From Apostichopus japonicus (Eukaryota > Echinodermata > Holothuroidea > Aspidochirotida > Stichopodidae), in NCBI RefSeq assembly GCF_037975245.1, contig NC_092572.1, positions 29,557,989-29,621,988 of the forward strand: a DNA stretch of 64,000 nucleotides, read 5' to 3'. Shown piece by piece: positions 22,837-31,965 of this stretch. Under the pieces are notes generated by a model. That model was not told the DNA's origin, searched no databases, and worked only from the letters and a program-made list of their open reading frames with translations. The position numbers and the translations under genes were made by a program. Numbering within the stretch: position 1 is the stretch's first letter; each line of letters starts with the position of its first letter.

Positions 22837-25800
22837 CTAACAACGTTTGACACGCTCCAGCAAGTTTTGGGTTTGCCTACACAAATCTGATAACTTACTA
22901 TCATACAAGGTACTATTTGTCACACTGCTAATGCTTCTCGGCAGGTGGCTGATATTAGAGTGAAACCCTCTGGTGACTCGAGCACTGCGACGTAGTGGTT
23001 GGGTGACCTCGCTGTCATCAGACCATGAATCAGAGTCATCACTGGTTGATTGCTTACGTCTCGTTAGGGCACCTTCAAAATGTCGACGGAAACCATAATC
23101 CTCGTCACTACTAGAGTCACTGGAAGGCTTCCTTTCCCGATCACACTGAGCTGGGGCAACGGGTTTGAAGACAGCAACAGGTACGTCTATCAGCTGTGGG
23201 CATGTCCGTATTTCCCGCCGGTGTACCGTTCGTTGTCCACCACTACCATCGGCCGGTTCGATGACGTACACAGAACCTTCATTGGGGCGAGAGACCACTT
23301 TAAAGACTGTGGAACCCCATTCATCCGCTATCTTGTGCATTCCACGGGGATGATTTTTCAGGTATACCCTGGTCCCAAGAGTTATTGGATGAGATTTGGC
23401 CTTCTTGTCATACTGGGTTTTGCGAGCCTCTGCTTCCAAAGACATCTGCTCCCCTGCTTTCTTGAACGCCATCTGTAAATTCTCGGTATGTGACGTCACC
23501 CAGTTAGCAATGGGATCCGTGTCGTCTGAGTCAGATGGAGAATCTACACGCCCCAGCAGGTAATCCACTGGAAGGATTGGGTCCCTTCCAAACATCAAGA
23601 AGAAAGGAGACAGACTCGTGGAAGTGTGTGGTGTGGAATTATAAGCATACAGGACTTCTGGGAGATGGTCTGACCAACGACGCTTCTTGTTTGGTGGCAG
23701 AGTCTTCAGAAGATCATGCAGAGTTCTGTTGAACCGCTCTGCTTGGCCGTTGCCTTCCGGATGGTAGGGTGTTGTTCGGCTCTTGTTGACCCCATACACT
23801 TTACATAGGCATTGTATAAGGGACGATTCAAAATTTCGGCCCTGGTCAGAGTGGAGTCTCTTTGGTGGTCCATACAAAAGGAACCAGTTCCGAACTAATA
23901 CCTTAGCAGTTGTCTCCGCAGTCTGGTTAGATGTAGGTATAGCCTGCGTAAACTTGGAAAAGACATCGGTCATCACAAGTATGTTTTCCTTGCCTCTTGT
24001 GTCTTTCTCAATGGTGGTGAAATCTATAGCAAGGATTTCGTTTGGCCTGGTTGCCATCATACTCTTCAGTGGTTCTCTGATCTTGGGTGGCCTTTTGCAC
24101 CGTGTGCACTCGTTACACCTTTCACAATATGAGGCTACGTCTTGGGAAAATTTTGGCCAGTAGCACCGATCTTGAATGAGTGACAATGTCCTTTTGTACC
24201 CTTGGTGACCGCATTGGTCGTGACAGGCAAATAGCACTTCTTCTTGGAGAACTTTTGGAAGAATTAACTGTAGTTTCTTCCCATCTTCTATAGACCGATA
24301 TAAGAGTCCTTCATACTCTTGAATTTTGTCCCACTGCTTCACAAGTAGGGACATCTCACTATGTTTTACTCGTTCTTCAACTGACGGTTTCTCCTTGGTC
24401 AACCAGAAAGTGTAGAACTTTCTAATCACTGGATCGTTCTGTTGGAAATTTCTCAGTTGGTCCTTGGTGTAGGATGGGAACACCAAAGGTGATGTCTTCA
24501 CGGCATTCACTTGATTGACACTCACTTCCACATTTGGCTTGGAAATTGCCTCAATCAATTCTGCAGGAACAATTGTTAGTCCTACTCCTTGACCAAGTTC
24601 ACTCGAGGTTACCTCAGGCTGTGGCACATGTGGGCGTCTGGACAGGGCATCGGCTCCAGTGTTCAACCGTCCTGGTTTGTACTTGGGAGTGAAATCAAAT
24701 GAAGCAAGAGCTCCTACCCATCGTTGTGATGCTGCATCAAGTTTAGCATTATCCAGGTGGGCTAAGGGGTTATTGTCCGTGTAGACGATGAACTTGTTGC
24801 CCAGCAAGTATTCCCGAAACTTCTCGGTTACCGCCCATTTCAGACCAAGTAGTTCTAACTTGAAACTGGAATACTTCTGCATATTTCTCTCTGCACCTCG
24901 GAGAGTTCTGCTGGCAAAGGCTATGACCTTTCGTTGTCCCTCTTGGCGTTGCAACAGGACAGCACCCAAACCTTGGAGTGACGCATCAATTTCAACTTCA
25001 AATGGTTGTGAGTAGTCAGCATAAGCTAACACAACCTGTCGGCACATCTTATCCTTCAGTTCTTGGAATGCAATTTGATGCTCGTTTGTCCAGAGAAACG
25101 GTGTTACTTTCTTAGCACGTTGATTTTGTAGGCTAGTGGACACCAGTGCATGGAGTGGCTTTGCCGTCTTGGCGAAATCTACGACAAACCGTCGGTAAAA
25201 GGAGCAAAATCCCAGAAACGATCGTAGATCCTTCACATTCTGTGGCTCAGGCCAATTCTTAACGGCTTGAACCTTGTCAGGATCTGGTCTTACTCCATCC
25301 GCAGTTACTCGATGACCCAGATACTTCACTTCACACTGGAAGAAGGTGCACTTCGATGGTTTTATTTTCAGGCCTTGTTGCCGGAGTCTATCGAATACTC
25401 TTTGTAAATTGACCAGATGATCATCAAAGGACTTGGAAAACACCAGGATGTCGTCGAGGTAGCAAAGCACAGAGGTGAAGAATTGGTCATGTAGACAAGC
25501 CTGCATTAACCGTTGAAAGGTACCAGGAGCGTTTGACAGACCGAATGGCATCCGATTATATTCATACAAACCAAATGGTGTTGTAAAACTTGTCTTATGT
25601 TTATCAGCCTCTTCCATGGCAACTTGATGATACCCTGAAAGAAGGTCGATGGTAGAAAACCACTTCGTTCCATGTAAAGCATCGATTGACTCATCTATTC
25701 TGGGAATCGGATAGGCATCCTTAATAGTCTTCATATTAAGTTTGCGGTAGTCAACACAAAGACGAAGACTGCCGTCAGACTTGCGGACTAACACAATCGG

Positions 25801-26970
25801 CGATGCGTACGGACTGGTACTCGGCCTTATGACCCCATTATCTAGCAACTTCCGGATATGTTCCTTGACCTCTTCCCATTGTGAAGGTGGAATCCGTCGG
25901 TGAGGCTGCTTAACTGGAATGTCATCTATAGTGTTGATCTTATGTGTGACTCCTTCAGCAAAACCCAGTTGGTCATCAGAATAAGCAAATATGTCCTGAT
26001 TTCTGTTGATCAAGTCAACTGCCTGCTGTCGTTGAGTTGGGGTCAAACTTGGTGATAGGGTAAAAGGTATAGCAGTCTCATGGAATGAAGGTGTTTCTGT
26101 GGTGATCTGGTTTACTTGAATTTCAGCTTTCTCCCCAGTGACAAGACCGTCTTCAACAAAGGATGGAGACTGGATAATTCCTAGAGGTGTCCTAGGTTCC
26201 AGCCAAATGTCTTCATCGGTAAGATTCATGACTTGAAGATGAAGTCTATTTGTACCAACTGTCAGAGTTGCGCCTACAGAAACTCCCTTCGGCAGTTGGC
26301 TGACTGGTTCTATTACCACTTCTGTTGCCGACGCATGCACAGGACAGGAGACATTAACCACCTGGACTGATCTTGCTGGTAACTTAACTTTGTTTTTCCC
26401 AGGTATCCGTGCCAAAGTAGAGACTGGCTTCGACAGCGTCAACTCATCCATTTTGTACCCAAGCATGTCAACAAGAACTTCTCCTGACATTCGGTGGATG
26501 ATATTCATGCCCAGTAACAATGGAGGGTCTTGATCATCTTCAACCACCAGAATACCACGGTTGGGTATCACTTCGCCACCAACTTCTACATCTATCTCAA
26601 AATATCCCAAGAAGGGAATCCTTGTTTGATTGACTGCCTTTAACCCAAGCCACCTTAATTCTACTAGTGACTTTCCTGCAAACAAGGTCAAGAAATGAGC
26701 CTTGGATAGAAGTGTTACAGCTGAACCCGTATCAATAACTGCCTTAATCCGAGAGCCATTCATCAGCACAGTGGTAGTAGGTCGCTCCCCAACAATAGAT
26801 GAATAGAAATCTGTTGAGCCCCCTTGCGTCTCTGTTACAATCTCACCCAGAACATGGCTCACTGTGCTGGATGTTTCTAGTTTTCCTGATGTTGAGTGAC
26901 GGCAGGTGACAGAGGTGCTGGGCTGCGGCATTCCCTCGCCAAATGACCTATCTTTTGGCATCGATGGCAC
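22837..26970 (-). CDS. pol: Pol polyprotein of the Ty3 element (protease, RT, RNase H, integrase)
   Basis: 1377 residues without a stop. Aspartic protease at about 65-165 with the DTGS active site at 80-83 and LLLGMNII. Reverse transcriptase at about 360-600 with PFGLSNAPGTFQ and the YLDD catalytic box at 504-507. RNase H at about 655-775 with the acidic residues of EIDAS and YTDN. Integrase at about 900-1130 with an HHCC zinc finger (H917, H922, C949, C952) and a D983-D1042-E1078 triad, then a GPY/F-like module (about 1197-1255) and a serine/acidic tail. There is no chromodomain after it. The first in-frame start-like codon (GTG, 26970) lies inside gag, so Pol is probably made only as a Gag-Pol fusion by -1 frameshifting. 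All catalytic residues I can check are present, so the element may be active. Confidence 0.97.
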   Translation of the reverse strand: MPSMPKDRSFGEGMPQPSTSVTCRHSTSGKLETSSTVSHVLGEIVTETQGGSTDFYSSIVGERPTTTVLMNGSRIKAVIDTGSAVTLLSKAHFLTLFAGKSLVELRWLGLKAVNQTRIPFLGYFEIDVEVGGEVIPNRGILVVEDDQDPPLLLGMNIIHRMSGEVLVDMLGYKMDELTLSKPVSTLARIPGKNKVKLPARSVQVVNVSCPVHASATEVVIEPVSQLPKGVSVGATLTVGTNRLHLQVMNLTDEDIWLEPRTPLGIIQSPSFVEDGLVTGEKAEIQVNQITTETPSFHETAIPFTLSPSLTPTQRQQAVDLINRNQDIFAYSDDQLGFAEGVTHKINTIDDIPVKQPHRRIPPSQWEEVKEHIRKLLDNGVIRPSTSPYASPIVLVRKSDGSLRLCVDYRKLNMKTIKDAYPIPRIDESIDALHGTKWFSTIDLLSGYHQVAMEEADKHKTSFTTPFGLYEYNRMPFGLSNAPGTFQRLMQACLHDQFFTSVLCYLDDILVFSKSFDDHLVNLQRVFDRLRQQGLKIKPSKCTFFQCEVKYLGHRVTADGVRPDPDKVQAVKNWPEPQNVKDLRSFLGFCSFYRRFVVDFAKTAKPLHALVSTSLQNQRAKKVTPFLWTNEHQIAFQELKDKMCRQVVLAYADYSQPFEVEIDASLQGLGAVLLQRQEGQRKVIAFASRTLRGAERNMQKYSSFKLELLGLKWAVTEKFREYLLGNKFIVYTDNNPLAHLDNAKLDAASQRWVGALASFDFTPKYKPGRLNTGADALSRRPHVPQPEVTSSELGQGVGLTIVPAELIEAISKPNVEVSVNQVNAVKTSPLVFPSYTKDQLRNFQQNDPVIRKFYTFWLTKEKPSVEERVKHSEMSLLVKQWDKIQEYEGLLYRSIEDGKKLQLILPKVLQEEVLFACHDQCGHQGYKRTLSLIQDRCYWPKFSQDVASYCERCNECTRCKRPPKIREPLKSMMATRPNEILAIDFTTIEKDTRGKENILVMTDVFSKFTQAIPTSNQTAETTAKVLVRNWFLLYGPPKRLHSDQGRNFESSLIQCLCKVYGVNKSRTTPYHPEGNGQAERFNRTLHDLLKTLPPNKKRRWSDHLPEVLYAYNSTPHTSTSLSPFFLMFGRDPILPVDYLLGRVDSPSDSDDTDPIANWVTSHTENLQMAFKKAGEQMSLEAEARKTQYDKKAKSHPITLGTRVYLKNHPRGMHKIADEWGSTVFKVVSRPNEGSVYVIEPADGSGGQRTVHRREIRTCPQLIDVPVAVFKPVAPAQCDRERKPSSDSSSDEDYGFRRHFEGALTRRKQSTSDDSDSWSDDSEVTQPLRRSARVTRGFHSNISHLPRSISSVTNSTLYDSKLSDLCRQTQNLLERVKRC

Positions 26971-27827
26971 CTCAGATCCTTCTTCGGGATGCGGGCAGGT
27001 CGGGTGTTCTGTGCCTCCAGCTTGTCAAGTCGTGATAATATGCCTGACTGTTGGATCTGCAGGGCTTCCATCACCTCAGCCTGGCTTTTTACAGCAGTTG
27101 TCAAATCGACCAGGGCTTTCGTGATTTGAGTGGTGTCTGCCTCGACGGCACTCACAGGCTTTCGTACACGTCTTCTGGGGAGGTCACGATCCTCTTCTGC
27201 CATATCAAGGGCCCAGTCTCTCAACTTAATAAAAGACACGTCAGGATCTTGTATCAAGGCCTTCTTAATTTCACGCCGCAACACTCCGTCAAGCAGCCCA
27301 TCTCGAAACTGCTCCTTGATGGCTTGTTCCGCATCAGGGGCACCAGGTACTTTCTCTAATTGGTCTGCTAGAGACATGAGCTTAAACGCAAACTCCGCAA
27401 TCGTCTCTTCCTCTCGTTGAACTTTGTTGCACATTTCTCTCATTAGGGAGCCAAGGGTACGGCGGTCCCCAAATGTGTCCGACAACTTCTGAAGGATCAG
27501 GTCTGGGTCCAAGGTCACTTCTGATGGTTGATGCCGCATTTCCTGCCTGGCTGCTCCCTCCAGGTGGGCCAATATAAAGTCTGCAGCATCGGTATCGGAT
27601 AACCTTCGTACCTTCAGTGCGGCCTGGATGTCTTCCCGAAAGTTGCTCACTGATGGTCCCTCTGTACCGGAGAATGCTCTTATCTTCCTCTCCTTCTCTA
27701 ACACATAGACAGTGTTCGGAGCCTCCCGTTCCACCAGTTTTTCCTCCCTCTTGGCCTTCTCATGCTCAAGACTTTCTGCAAGAGCATCCAGCTGGCGCTG
27801 CAGGTCTCTCATCGCTGATTTAGACAT
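26877..27827 (-). CDS. gag: Gag polyprotein of the Ty3 element
   Basis: 316 residues, intact. It forms the virus-like particle and packages the element RNA. The N-terminus has a basic/acidic coiled segment (RDLQRQLDALAESLEHEK). The central region (about 50-200) matches the retrotransposon Gag capsid fold, with LAHLEGAARQEM and LMSLADQLEKVPG-like stretches. The C-terminus has one CCHC zinc knuckle, C287-x2-C290-x4-H295-x4-C300, followed by a proline/glutamine tail. The start at 27827 is the first ATG after the primer-binding site, and the leader is only about 55 bp. The stop overlaps the start of pol by 94 bp; pol is in the -1 frame, so a -1 ribosomal frameshift is expected. GGAAAAC directly before the TAG stop is a candidate slip site. 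Confidence 0.95.
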   Translation of the reverse strand: MSKSAMRDLQRQLDALAESLEHEKAKREEKLVEREAPNTVYVLEKERKIRAFSGTEGPSVSNFREDIQAALKVRRLSDTDAADFILAHLEGAARQEMRHQPSEVTLDPDLILQKLSDTFGDRRTLGSLMREMCNKVQREEETIAEFAFKLMSLADQLEKVPGAPDAEQAIKEQFRDGLLDGVLRREIKKALIQDPDVSFIKLRDWALDMAEEDRDLPRRRVRKPVSAVEADTTQITKALVDLTTAVKSQAEVMEALQIQQSGILSRLDKLEAQNTRPARIPKKDLRCHRCQKIGHLARECRSPAPLSPAVTQHQEN

Positions 27828-27883
27828 TTTATATCCACCGCCCTTTTATGCCGTTTTAGATTTTAAAAAATAGTATTGCCTAT

Positions 27884-27902
27884 CCCACTTCTGACACCAA
27901 AA
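27884..27902 (-). other. Primer-binding site of the Ty3 element
   Basis: Immediately inside the 5' LTR the minus strand reads TTTTGGTGTCAGAAGTGGG. TGGTGTCAGAAGTGGGA-type sites are complementary to the 3' end of a leucine-type tRNA in many animal Gypsy elements; the spacing of two bases from the LTR is normal. The tRNA identity is from memory. Confidence 0.7.
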
Positions 27903-29452
27903 TGTAATGACAGAGAGTAAGGAAGAACAAACAAAACAAATCAAATAGATTCCGTACTTCTCCGTACGTGGTGGCAACTTTATTGGGGGTTATGTTTAAG
28001 CATGGTAAGAGGGCGGTGGATAATATCTACTCTTGGAGATGAGTAAACTACTGCAAAATAAAAAGGAAGAACAAAACTAATAAGTATAAAATAAGAAAAT
28101 ATATGGGCAAGACATCTTACGAAAATAACTGGTAACTGTATGACCTGAACTCTTACATATCCATTAGGCAACTCTAACAATAGCAGAAAATTATACTGAA
28201 TAGGGCTGACATTTAAGCCTACACCCTATGTTAAACCTAATACCAATACATTAAACTGCGACCATTTTGGGTCAGGTTAACATAGTTTCGCTCAACTAAC
28301 CAATGAGAGAGGGATATTTAAATCCAAGGACACGTCTGCCCAACAATCTCTATACTACAACAAGTATAACCTTCATCGTAATCGTGAAACAGTCTTTGAT
28401 AAATATAGAAAACAGGTGGCTTTAACCAACATACAATTAAACCAGTACATTTCCTTATGAGATAATAATATAACCCATAGAGGTAAGTAATTAAGCCCTA
28501 GGCTATTGGCATATAGACCAGGCAAATAGGTTAAGAAAACAATAAAATAAGAGAAAAGAATATAAAATAGAAAACAATAAAATAAGATAAAAGAATATAA
28601 AATAAACATGAGAGTAATATCAATCCAAGCTAAAATACAAGCAAAACTTCTAGTATAATAGACCAGTTACAACTTCAGGCCTAAACAACTCCATACGGTA
28701 CATTGGTGTAACGCACATGGGCGCCGCCATCTTAATTACTAAAAGAGGGCGCTAACCTGAAATCGTGTCAGCGATATATACAATATTTACATAATATTGG
28801 GCCAGTAACGAAACAAAGGGCCCAGTCTTAAATACTTTTACTTAACTTAACCTTTGCCGTTAATAAAACAATAATGCTCATACAACGTTATCCAATAATG
28901 ATCTTAAGGATCTGCTCCACAAAATGAACATAAAATCTACATGATACAAGCCCGATGATAAATGTATTTAAGTTGAAAAAGACCAGCCTATCTGCGGGGT
29001 TTATACGAAATACCACGCTGTACCTTACACAATGAAGCTATATGGTGAACAATACAAGTTGCACAGTGTATGCACACTTTGAACAGCGAGTGTTTACGAG
29101 GCCCGACTGTGGGTCTACGAAAAGTTTGCCTAATCTCGCTTTCAAAACTACTTAATTAGAGACGAAAAGTATCAAATACAGTTAAGATAGTATTTACCTC
29201 TAACATGTTGGCTGATGAACTACATCTCTCAATAAATGACGGTAATGAGAACAAAATAGTAATATACAATATGGCTGCCGTTGAACGTAAAGCAAGGTGA
29301 TTTCGTAATGAATAGAATAACGAGAGAACGAACAGGGCTTACTGAGCGAAACCGCAAGCGCTGAACATGGAACGCCAAGTAGAACAAAAGTATTCTAGAG
29401 AGTACATGCACATTACGTAAATAATCGGTAGCCTAATGGGCACTACCTCACA
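27903..29452 (-). repeat. 5' LTR of the Ty3 element
   Basis: A 1550-bp direct repeat at the promoter end of the minus-strand element, starting TGTGAGGTAG and ending GTCATTACA on that strand. It contains a YY1-type motif (AAGATGGCGGC on the minus strand). Long for a Ty3 LTR, and without a convincing host gene inside; the small frames repeated in both LTRs are non-coding. Confidence 0.96.
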
Positions 29453-29603
29453 AAAAGACAAATCAACCTTCGAACCCGGATGTGGCGCTCAGTTCAACAT
29501 ACATATTTACGGAAGCGTCGAAGGGACATGGTGATGAAAGAGTTACAAACACGTCAAAATGTTAAAAATTCAGAAAAATGACGTTTTGCCGAGTTTAACA
29601 ACT

Positions 29604-29960
29604 CAGGCACGTATCCAGGGGGGCGGCGTTGGGGCGCGCGCCCCTCCCCCCCCCCCGGTAAGAAAAAGATGAGAGATAAAAGAGAAGAAAAAAGGGGAAA
29701 AGAGGGGGGGAGAGGAGGAAGGATGGGAAAAGAAAAAGAAGAAAGAGAAAAAGAAGAAAACGGAGGGAACAGAAGAAAAATGCCAAGACACCGGGAATAG
29801 AAAGAGGAACAGTGACATAATTACAGCACTGATCCCTATAATGTACACAGGGTAGCCAGTGACGGATCAAAGATTTCGGAAGGGGCGTGCGCCTCAGCCT
29901 ACCCCCCCCCCTTACACCGACAACTCCATTTTTAAAGTTTCCAATTTTCCTCTCTCACTA

Positions 29961-30039
<79 letters not shown>

Positions 30040-31350
30040 CTATATATACTATATTATGACGCGTGTGTGTATGGAAACCTAAAACAATTGTAAAATTGTG
30101 CTATGAAACCAACTGTAGCTGGTCTTGAACTCGACCGAGTCGTCGGGGAACATGACACATTTCGGTATTAGCCTAGGATCTATATGCGAACTGCACTAGA
30201 CATATGTCCTTCGATGCAACACTGTCATCCAGAGATAAAATGTTATACAACGCGAACTGAATGCTACTTGTTACCCCACCCCTAGTACCGTAACTCATTC
30301 AATGAATCTAAAAATAAAATTTTCCGCATGCGATTTGAGAATTGAGCACATTTCCTGTGAATATCATGTAGTGGATCCAAAGGTGTATCATTGCCGGGGG
30401 GGGGGGGGGGGACGCACACATCACTTCTTGAGATTGTTCCCAACTGCATGAAAACGCGCTCCCACAACCCTACGCCCACCCCTCTATAATCGCTTCCCGA
30501 TGAGTTACGAAACCAGACCCATCGTTTACAAAAGTCTACTTGGATTATTTGTCCCCTGATTCTTTTCTGCAGATGCCCATGCATTTCCCCCAAACTAAAT
30601 TTCTAAGCCATGCGATCTAAAGCTTAAGGAGGTTGGGAGCATCATTGGGTCTGGGAAGTGTTATTTCCGGTGATCTGGGAGGTATATTTGCCAAAAATTT
30701 CTTGTATGCTACGCGCGAACCCATGGTCGCGCTCCACTTAGATAGTATCAGATAACAGACAAGCGTCCCCACCAGTATCCAAGACTGATCTGCGCCCATG
30801 CACCAATAAAATTAACTGTGTCTGAATTTTCGAAATTTCCCTGACCAACATTCCTTAACATTTTCCCCTCTTCTCGTGCAATATTGTTTAGAAGGAATTC
30901 TTTTCTATAATGGTTGTCCATAAATGAAATTTTATGCAACATTATGGGTATGTTTTGAAGTGAATTTATTTCACGAGAAGTGTGAATTTTCAAATTCTGA
31001 ACGAATAATGGGCTTAAAAAAGTGGGGCTGGCGGGTATTGTGGGCCGCCACGTAGAATCACCTACAAAAGCAATGATCCACAGGAGATGCGATGAGGTCG
31101 AACATGATGTGTGACTGGTGACGATCTCCAAAAAGGTTATGGATGAAAAATAAATATTGGGAAAATACTTGGTTTACTCAGGCAAAAGTGAACATGATGG
31201 TCATTTTCCAGCCCGAGATGTGCCATTTCCGGTGATCTGGGGGGTGTAAAAACCAGAAATTTTCTTGTACGCTGCGCGCCAACCGATGGTGGCGCTCCGC
31301 TTAGATAGTCATTCGCGCCCCCGGGTTAGAAAATCCTGGATACGCCCCTG
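29604..31350. mobile_element. Nested DNA transposon with CAGG..CGTATCC ends and CAACT duplication
   Basis: It starts CAGGCACGTATCCAGG and ends with CCTGGATACGCCCCTG, an inverted pair of ~16 bp, flanked on both sides by CAACT (29599-29603 and 31351-31355). Removing it restores the repeat it interrupts. The interior has homopolymer tracts, a TA microsatellite and a ~90-bp direct duplication (ATTTCCGGTGATCTGGGxGG near 30663 and 31223), but no transposase. Such ends are common in non-autonomous hAT-like elements; a 5-bp duplication is shorter than the usual 8 for hAT, so the superfamily is open. Confidence 0.68.
29962..30050. repeat. TA microsatellite
   Basis: Uninterrupted TA for about 65 bp and then TACATA/TACTATA variants. 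The isoleucine/tyrosine-rich frame here is an artefact. Confidence 0.95.
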
Positions 31351-31355
31351 CAACT

Positions 31356-31850
31356 CGTCAAAACGAGAGAATTATTAAATTTGCCGAGATACGACAAATC
31401 GTCAAAATGACAACTTTCAGATTTTTGTCATTTCGATGACTTATTGTTTATCGGCAAAACGTCAATTTTCAGATTTTTTTTTTCATTTTGACGACTTGTT
31501 ATATTTCGGCTAACCGTTAAAATTCAGATTTTTTTTCATTTTGACGACCTGTCGTATCTCGGCTAAACGTCAATTTTCAAAATTTTGTCATTTGACGACT
31601 TGATTATCTCGACAAAACGTCAATTTTCAATATTTTGTCATTTTGAAGACTTATTGTATCTCGGCAAAACGTCAGTTTTCAAAATTTTGTCATTTTGACG
31701 ACTTGTTTTATCTCGACAAAACGTTAAGATTCAGATTTTTGTCATTTTGATGACTTGTTGTATCTCGGCAAAACGTCAATTTTCAAAATTTTGTCATTTT
31801 GACGACTTGTTGTACCTCGGCTTATTTAATAATTTTGTCGTTTTGACGAG
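31356..31850. repeat. Tandem repeat of about 53-60 bp
   Basis: ACTTGTTGTATCTCGGCAAA followed by ACGTCAATTTTCA and TTTTGTCATTTTGACG repeats about nine times with substitutions and small indels. The unit derives from the inner part of the flanking inverted arm, so the arm has expanded on this side only. Confidence 0.88.
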
Positions 31851-31965
31851 TTGTTAAACTCGGCAAAACGTCTTTTTCCTGAATTTTGTCATTTTGACGA
31901 GTTTGTTTCTCTTTCATCACCATGTCTCTTCTACGCTTCCCGTACATATTGCATGCAGTTGGCGC

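Larger units (their letters stand above)
21092..29452 (-). mobile_element. Complete Ty3-type LTR retrotransposon
   Basis: An 8361-bp element read on the minus strand: 5' LTR (29452-27903), primer-binding site, gag, pol, polypurine tract, 3' LTR (22641-21092). The two 1550-bp LTRs have equal length, and by eye differ at only three positions (near 21487, 21655 and 22135 in the left copy). Both LTRs have TGT...ACA ends and the element is flanked by AAAA on each side (21088-21091, 29453-29456), a likely 4-bp target duplication. Domain order protease, reverse transcriptase, RNase H, integrase is that of Ty3/Gypsy (Metaviridae). No envelope frame and no chromodomain were seen. Intact frames and near-identical LTRs indicate a very recent insertion. 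Confidence 0.96.
29480..31965. mobile_element. Element with ~120-bp inverted arms, interrupted by a second element
   Basis: A left arm (about 29480-29605; AAGGGACATGGTGATGAAAG and GACGTTTTGCCGAG) is inverted at about 31848-31965 (CTTTCATCACCATGTCTCTT, CTCGGCAAAACGTC). The arms are near-complementary with scattered differences. The left arm is cut by an insertion (29604-31350), and the interior next to the right arm is an expanded tandem repeat. No transposase. The Ty3 element sits directly beside the left arm. Confidence 0.65.

Noticed and set aside
23080-24163. Plus-strand frames of 120-130 residues
   Set aside because: They are antisense shadows of the Ty3 pol gene.
29450-29490. tRNA or tRNA-derived SINE suggested by GGGTTCGAAGG on the minus strand
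   Set aside because: No A box or cloverleaf could be built around this B-box-like word.
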